DNA from: Brevibacillus brevis
GTDB taxonomy: Bacteria; Bacillota; Bacilli; Brevibacillales; Brevibacillaceae
DNA length: 64,000 nt
Assembly (NCBI RefSeq): GCF_001039275.2
Contig: NZ_CP030117.1
Location: 4,558,501-4,622,500 of the forward strand
Reading direction: 5' to 3'
How positions within the stretch are numbered: position 1 is the stretch's first letter; each line of letters starts with the position of its first letter. The position numbers were made by a program, and so were the translations under genes. The notes below the pieces were generated by a model, which worked only from the letters and a program-made list of their open reading frames with translations, was not told where the DNA came from and searched no databases. Shown piece by piece: positions 59,589-64,000 of this stretch.

Positions 59589-61675
59589 GCTACGTGATGT
59601 CCTTTCCCGTCAAATACATTTCCTTTGGACTTGATGTACGGCGACTCCTGCAACGGATAATGCTTGCCGCGGAGAATATTAATCCATACCCTCGCACCGT
59701 CGAGAATGATCCCAATCGTAATGACCATGAAGATTGCACATACCACAGCATCGATCTGGTCGTTGAAGATCATTTTTTGAGCAGCTTCTACTGTTTTTAC
59801 TCCTTTTGGCAGCGTACCGGCATCCAGAGCCTTTTGGAATGATTCTGCATGCGAGAGGAACCCGATTTTGGGATCAGGATGGAACAGCTTTTGCCAGCCC
59901 GCTGTCAGCGTAGCCGTCGTCAGCCAAGCCATCGGTACGAGTGTGATCCAGGAGTAAGCAGCTTTGCCCATTTTGAAAATAATCGTCGTTCCCACTGTAA
60001 ACGCAATTGCAGCGAGCATCTGGTTGGCGATACCAAAGAGCGGCCACAGAGTGTAAATGCCTCCCAACGGGTCCATGACACCTTGGAGCAGGAAGTATCC
60101 CCATCCGATGGTAATGATCCCAGAGCCAATCAGATTACCTGGTAGCCAGTTGACTTCCTTCATTTTCGGAATGACGTTGCCGAGCATGTCTTGTACCATG
60201 AATCGTCCGACACGCGTTCCCGCATCGATCGTCGTCAAAATAAAGACAGCCTCAAACAAGATCGCAAAGTGATACCAGAATGCCATTAATGCCTTGCCAC
60301 CGAGTACACCCGAGAAAATTGTCGCCATCCCGATTGCCAGTGACGGCGCTCCGCCCGTTCGGGAAAGGATCGTCTTTTCCTGAATGTCGTTGGCGAGCGT
60401 CGTTAATTGGTCAGGGGTTACGGTATAGCCCCAGCCCGTTATCGTCGTCGCAACCTGGACTGCATCCACGCCAATTGCTGCGGCAGGTGAGTTGATCGCA
60501 AAATAGACACCGGGGGTCAACACGCACGCTGCAATCATCGCCATAACCGCGACGCCAGACTCCATCAGCATCCCGCCATAACCGATCAATGGCGCATGCG
60601 ATTCCTTCGCGATCATCTTCGGCGTCGTTCCGGATGATACGAGTGAATGGAATCCTGATACGGCTCCGCACGCGATGGTAATAAACAAGAAGGGAAACAG
60701 ATTTCCTGCAAAAACTGGGCCAGTTCCATCAATGAACTTCGTCAGTGCTGGCATTTGCAATGGCGGCAGTGTCAGCACAATTCCCACCGCCAATACCGCA
60801 ATCGTCCCTACTTTCAAGAACGAGCTGAGATAATCGCGCGGTGCCAATAGCAGCCACACAGGCAAAACAGAGGCAATAAAGCCGTACACAATGATCATCC
60901 AGGCAAGCTGGACTTTGGAAAACGTGAAGGCTGGTCCCCATGTTGGCGATGCAGCGACGATTTGACCGAGCCAGAGGGAAAAGAACAAGAGAGCAAGCCC
61001 GATAATCGAGCCTTCCAATACCTGCCCGGGTCGTATATACCGCATATACAATCCCATCAATATCGCGATAGGCAGGGTCATGAATATCGTGAAGGTAGCC
61101 CACGGTGATTCAGCAAGAGCGTTTACAACCACCATCGCCAAAACAGCAATCAGGATAATCATAATGGCAATAATACCAATCAAAGCGAGTGCTCCGCCAA
61201 CAGGACCGATCTCTTCCTTGGCGATTTGACCAAGGCTTTTTCCGTTGCGACGCATCGATCCGAACAGAATAATGAAGTCCTGCACCGCCCCACCGATCAC
61301 GACCCCGACGATAATCCAGATCGTTCCCGGCAAATATCCCATTTGCGCAGCCAACGTAGGACCTACGAGCGGGCCTGCTCCTGCAATCGCAGCGAAATGG
61401 TGCCCAAACAACACCCATTTGTTCGTGGGCACGAAGTCTTTGCCGTCGTTGTTCACTTCTGCCGGAGTAGCGCGATTGTCATCGAGTGACATTAGTTTTT
61501 TGGCTATGAATTTGCTGTAAAAACGATAAGCTACAGCATAAGTGCAAAATGCGGCTGTCAGTAACCAGAACGAGTTGACTGATTCCCCTTGCCAGAGGGC
61601 TATCATCCCGAACCCGACAGCACCCAATGCGGCTATCCCGCCCCAAATCAAGAGGGAAAGAAACCATTTCTTCAT
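59585..61675 (-). CDS. cstA: CstA-type carbon starvation/pyruvate transporter
   Basis: A 696-residue membrane protein with about 16-18 helices, CstA/BtsT family. NKWVLFGHHFAAIAGAGPLVGP near residue 85 and SGFHSLVSSGTTPKM near 340 are signatures. E. coli members import pyruvate (BtsT, CstA) and peptides have also been proposed. Translation is coupled to the YbdD-like gene. A cre-like site about 140 nt upstream of the start suggests catabolite repression. A LytTR response regulator and LytS-type kinase are encoded close by, as BtsSR/YpdAB are for such carriers in enterics, and LytSR for pyruvate transport in Bacillus. Confidence 0.94.
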   Translation of the reverse strand: MKKWFLSLLIWGGIAALGAVGFGMIALWQGESVNSFWLLTAAFCTYAVAYRFYSKFIAKKLMSLDDNRATPAEVNNDGKDFVPTNKWVLFGHHFAAIAGAGPLVGPTLAAQMGYLPGTIWIIVGVVIGGAVQDFIILFGSMRRNGKSLGQIAKEEIGPVGGALALIGIIAIMIILIAVLAMVVVNALAESPWATFTIFMTLPIAILMGLYMRYIRPGQVLEGSIIGLALLFFSLWLGQIVAASPTWGPAFTFSKVQLAWMIIVYGFIASVLPVWLLLAPRDYLSSFLKVGTIAVLAVGIVLTLPPLQMPALTKFIDGTGPVFAGNLFPFLFITIACGAVSGFHSLVSSGTTPKMIAKESHAPLIGYGGMLMESGVAVMAMIAACVLTPGVYFAINSPAAAIGVDAVQVATTITGWGYTVTPDQLTTLANDIQEKTILSRTGGAPSLAIGMATIFSGVLGGKALMAFWYHFAILFEAVFILTTIDAGTRVGRFMVQDMLGNVIPKMKEVNWLPGNLIGSGIITIGWGYFLLQGVMDPLGGIYTLWPLFGIANQMLAAIAFTVGTTIIFKMGKAAYSWITLVPMAWLTTATLTAGWQKLFHPDPKIGFLSHAESFQKALDAGTLPKGVKTVEAAQKMIFNDQIDAVVCAIFMVITIGIILDGARVWINILRGKHYPLQESPYIKSKGNVFDGKGHHVA

Positions 61676-61811
61676 CCGAGTCGCCTCCTCCTATTCATCA
61701 AATATTCAGGCAATAAACCTTAGAAAAACGTATCACATCGGACAGCTTGCCAACATAAAAAATGGCTGAACCGTACAAAAACAGGCACAAGCTGCACCAT
61801 CCTCGTTTGAG

Positions 61812-61825
61812 TGTAAGCGCGTTCA
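61812..61825 (+). promoter_or_regulatory. cre-like site upstream of cstA
   Basis: TGTAAGCGCGTTCA matches TGWAANCGNTNWCA with one mismatch. It sits between cstA (minus) and the small membrane protein gene (plus), so it could act on either. Confidence 0.45.
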
Positions 61826-61931
61826 ATTTTGGGACGTAGAAAGTCTCCGCCCCGAGTCTGATACAAACTCCCCCACAATATGTTAAAGTTATACATAAAT
61901 TGGTATGGAATTCAAAAAGGAGAATACGCAC

Positions 61932-62417
61932 ATGCGACGAATCGGGGGTTACATCATTATCGGAATCGGAGCGATTTTTGTTCTGGCTACCTACCTGAAC
62001 GTACCGCTCGCAATGGACTTGCTATGGCCAGTCTTCCTTCTCATCCCAGGAATCGGGTTTCATATTTTCTTTTTTATGAACCCAAAGCCAAATCGTGCTG
62101 GATTGCTCGTGCCAGGCGGGATCTTGCTCGTTTATGCCCCACTCTTCTTTTTCAGCCAGCTATTTTTTCACGGGGATATGAGCACGACGTGGCCCTTCTT
62201 CCTGATCGGTCCTGCCGTGGGGCTTACCGAGCTGTACATATTCGGCAATCGCAAACCCGCTCTCTTGATCCCCATTGGCATCCTCACCGTTCTTGCCATC
62301 GTATTTTTGATTGCGAATCTGGCGTCCACCCAAGTGGGCGGCATCCTCGGCCTGATCCTGATCGTATTGGGCGGGATCATGGTGACACGTAAGAAAAACG
62401 ATGACTATCCCGTGTAG
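61932..62417 (+). CDS. Multi-pass membrane protein with DUF5668-like helices
   Basis: A 161-residue membrane protein with five or six helices and almost no soluble parts. The repeated pattern of a short helix pair starting LLWPVFLLIPGIGF and ending LGLILIVLGGIMVTRKK recalls the LiaF/DUF5668 N-terminal membrane domain found in Bacillales. It has no LiaF C-terminal domain, so a role in envelope-stress signalling is a guess. ATG at 61932 follows AAGGAG; an upstream in-frame start has no site. Divergent from cstA, convergent with the response regulator gene. Confidence 0.72.
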   Translation: MRRIGGYIIIGIGAIFVLATYLNVPLAMDLLWPVFLLIPGIGFHIFFFMNPKPNRAGLLVPGGILLVYAPLFFFSQLFFHGDMSTTWPFFLIGPAVGLTELYIFGNRKPALLIPIGILTVLAIVFLIANLASTQVGGILGLILIVLGGIMVTRKKNDDYPV

Positions 62418-62422
62418 GCAGT

Positions 62423-62477
62423 CAAAAAAAACAGACCAATCCTCCCCAAACCGGACGCAGGATTGGTCTGTTTCCTT
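62423..62477. terminator. Bidirectional terminator
   Basis: AAACAGACCAATCCT (62429-62443) pairs with AGGATTGGTCTGTTT (62459-62473), perfect over 15 bp, with A and T runs. Shared by the small membrane protein and the response regulator. Confidence 0.9.
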
Positions 62478-63259
62478 TAAAACCCCAGTCGTTTCTTCAA
62501 TTCCTTCACGACATTGCGACTGACAGGCACTTCTGTTTTGCGATGATCCTGCATGACGAGATGAATCGAGCCTTTGAACCAAGGGACGAGCTCTGCCGTT
62601 TTGGATAAATTGACAATAAAAGCGCGATGCGTCCGAAAAAATTGCTGACGGGACAGTCTGCTCTCCAGCTCCTGCAACGTAAACGTGGTCGCATATTGCT
62701 CACCTGCTGTATAAATGCTCGCATACCTTCCTTCCAAGGTAGCATAGACGATTTCGTTTGGATCAATCAGCATGATTTTGCCATTTTTCTCCACCGGGAC
62801 ACGACGCGGCTGAGTATCGACCAGCACATTTTGCAGAAGGGACTGTAGCCTTTCCTCCAGTAGAGGTGACGTGTCCAATGCAGGCTCAATTTTCCGCCTC
62901 ATTCTTCGTACCCGATTCATCGTCTTTTCCAGACGCATTTCGCTGAACGGCTTGACGATATAATCGACGGCTTCGGCCTCAAATGCTCGAACCGCATGAA
63001 ATTCATAAGCACTTGCGAAGATGATGACAGGTGGATTGACCATGGATTCCAGAAGCTCCTGCCCCACATCGACGCCATCCCTGTCCTGCAAATGGATGTC
63101 CAAAAAAACCGCATCCGGCTCTGTCTGAAGCACCGCTTCCAACGCCTCTTCCCCGCTGCCCGCCTCTCCTACTACGGACACCTCCGAAAACTGCTCCAGC
63201 AAATACCGCAGTTCTTCTCTGGCAGGCGTCTCATCATCGACGATGAACACTTTGAGCAC
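62477..63259 (-). CDS. LytTR-family response regulator
   Basis: A 260-residue regulator: receiver domain (about 1-120, with VDDE acidic pair near 8-9 and phosphorylatable Asp in VFLDIHL near 54) and LytTR DNA-binding domain (about 155-258; EGRYASIYTAGEQYAT, FFRTHRAFIVNLSK). It resembles LytR/BtsR/YpdB. GTG 63259 follows GGGGTGA. The kinase gene overlaps it by 26 nt upstream. Proximity to cstA suggests that it controls the pyruvate-type transporter in response to its substrate. Confidence 0.93.
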   Translation of the reverse strand: MLKVFIVDDETPAREELRYLLEQFSEVSVVGEAGSGEEALEAVLQTEPDAVFLDIHLQDRDGVDVGQELLESMVNPPVIIFASAYEFHAVRAFEAEAVDYIVKPFSEMRLEKTMNRVRRMRRKIEPALDTSPLLEERLQSLLQNVLVDTQPRRVPVEKNGKIMLIDPNEIVYATLEGRYASIYTAGEQYATTFTLQELESRLSRQQFFRTHRAFIVNLSKTAELVPWFKGSIHLVMQDHRKTEVPVSRNVVKELKKRLGF

Positions 63260-64000
63260 TGACGTTCACCCCTATCGGTAATTGTATGGTGCATGTTGTG
63301 CCGCTCCCGCTTTTGCTCTCGATCACGATTCCATACGGTTCTCCGTAGATCGACTGGAGACGGCTTTTTACATTGGCAAGACCGATCCCGGATAATTGCC
63401 GCCCTGCACTCTTCTCATCTAGGGCTGGCTCGAATGGGTCCACTTTCATTCCTACTCCATTATCTGCCACTGTCAGTTCGACGGTTTGCTTTTCTTTGCG
63501 GCGCGCACGAATCACGACGGTTCCCCCTTCGCGCTTGGGCAACAGCCCGTGCTTGACCGCATTTTCTACCAGCGGCTGCAAAATCAGTCCTGGCACAGTA
63601 AACCGCTCTACCCCATCCTCGATGTCGTACTCTACATGGAGCTTGTCCCCGAACCTCGCACGTTCGATAGCCAAATACGCTTCGATATGCTCCAGCTCAC
63701 GCGCCAAACTGACATATCCGCCAGAGTCATGCAAATTACGCCGGAAGTACTCCCCCAAATGAATCAACAGTTCGCGCGCCTGCTCGGGCCGGAAGCGAAT
63801 AAAGGAAACGATCGTATTGAGCGCATTAAACAAGAAATGAGGATTGATCTGCGCATGCAAGGCTCTGATTTCTGCATCTGCCAACAGACGGGACTGCTTC
63901 TCTAGCTCAGCCAGTTCGAGCTGACTCGATATCAGGTTCCCCAATCCGCGTACGAGTTCCAAGTCCACCGCCGATAGTTTTCGTGAGCGATCCTGATACA
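63234..64000 (-). CDS. LytS/BtsS-type sensor histidine kinase, C-terminal part
   Basis: The 3' part (about 255 codons) of a gene entering from the right edge; its start lies outside the window, and the in-frame GTG near 63968 is not the true start because the frame stays open to the edge. The visible part begins with the tail of a GAF-like domain (LELVRGLGNLISSQLELAELE), then the His_kinase domain with phosphoacceptor HAQINPHFLFNALNTI, a conserved LILQPLVENAVKHGL and the ATPase N/G boxes NGVGM and GIGLANVKSRL. This is the LytS class. In Bacillus and E. coli such kinases sense pyruvate. It pairs with the overlapping LytTR regulator. Confidence 0.92.
   Translation of the reverse strand, partial: YQDRSRKLSAVDLELVRGLGNLISSQLELAELEKQSRLLADAEIRALHAQINPHFLFNALNTIVSFIRFRPEQARELLIHLGEYFRRNLHDSGGYVSLARELEHIEAYLAIERARFGDKLHVEYDIEDGVERFTVPGLILQPLVENAVKHGLLPKREGGTVVIRARRKEKQTVELTVADNGVGMKVDPFEPALDEKSAGRQLSGIGLANVKSRLQSIYGEPYGIVIESKSGSGTTCTIQLPIGVNVSAQSVHRR

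Noticed and set aside
1-64000. CRISPR arrays, tRNA or rRNA genes, prophage or intact IS elements
   Set aside because: None seen; the only long repeats are the yoaP duplication, the tcyA paralogues and the two palindromes.

Overview
The window looks like chromosomal DNA of a spore-forming member of the Bacillales, most probably Brevibacillus or a close relative. This is inferred from family content (YqgQ, YoaP, a TcyABC-type importer, a YjcZ-like micro-protein, CitMHS citrate transport, a secreted M9 collagenase), strong AGGAGG ribosome binding sites, frequent GTG/TTG starts and a base composition that appears to be near 50% GC. I see no rRNA, tRNA, CRISPR array, intact insertion sequence or prophage. 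Most genes lie on the minus strand.

Layout. 1-2.1 kb: the start of a citrate/dicarboxylate sensor kinase and a CitMHS citrate carrier with cre sites and TATGCGCATA palindromes. 2.1-5.8 kb: an ECF sigma factor, its zinc-finger anti-sigma and an ABC exporter, probably one operon. 5.8-17.8 kb: a stand-alone ATPase, an L,D-transpeptidase, a ColG-like collagenase, a class A penicillin-binding protein, transketolase and a Nudix hydrolase. 17.8-24.4 kb: a tight six-gene catabolic operon (GlpA-like and second flavoprotein, CoxG-like protein, DeoR regulator, APC permease, glycerol-kinase-like FGGY kinase). 24.5-27.4 kb: a chemoreceptor and a DedA protein. 27.5-29.7 kb: an AT-rich toxin/immunity pair, a PAAR-like (DUF4280) protein with a C-terminal EndoU nuclease. 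29.9-36.6 kb: YqgQ, an MFS pump, an ABC-F protein preceded by a leader-peptide/terminator attenuator, a copper-amine-oxidase-like stalk protein and an AEC carrier. 36.6-37.3 kb: two neighbouring ~200 bp imperfect palindromes in non-coding DNA. 37.4-40.7 kb: a cystine-type ABC importer with two binding proteins, followed by a 31-residue YjcZ-like gene. 41-47 kb: an ANT(4')-type aminoglycoside nucleotidyltransferase, LysR regulators, DinB, DUF3841, nitroreductase, SGNH hydrolase and SagB-type genes.

47.9-52.6 kb holds a duplication: a ~0.9 kb segment carrying yoaP and the 3' end of the neighbouring lysR gene occurs twice. The second copy is fused to the stump of an MFS gene that also has an in-frame stop. 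Between the copies is a PadR/BtrH-like pair with a perfect operator palindrome. 52.6-59.1 kb: a MocR regulator divergent from an EamA exporter, an alpha/beta hydrolase, a WYL regulator, a GH15-like hydrolase and an inositol-monophosphatase family enzyme. 59.3-64 kb: a CstA/YbdD carbon-starvation (pyruvate-type) transporter beside a LytTR response regulator and LytS-type kinase, which probably sense its substrate.

The parts that most deserve follow-up are the six-gene operon, whose kinase lacks the glycerol-contacting Arg and which has an amino-acid-type permease instead of a glycerol channel; the ABC-F attenuator; the EndoU effector; the twin palindromes; and the mosaic yoaP duplication.
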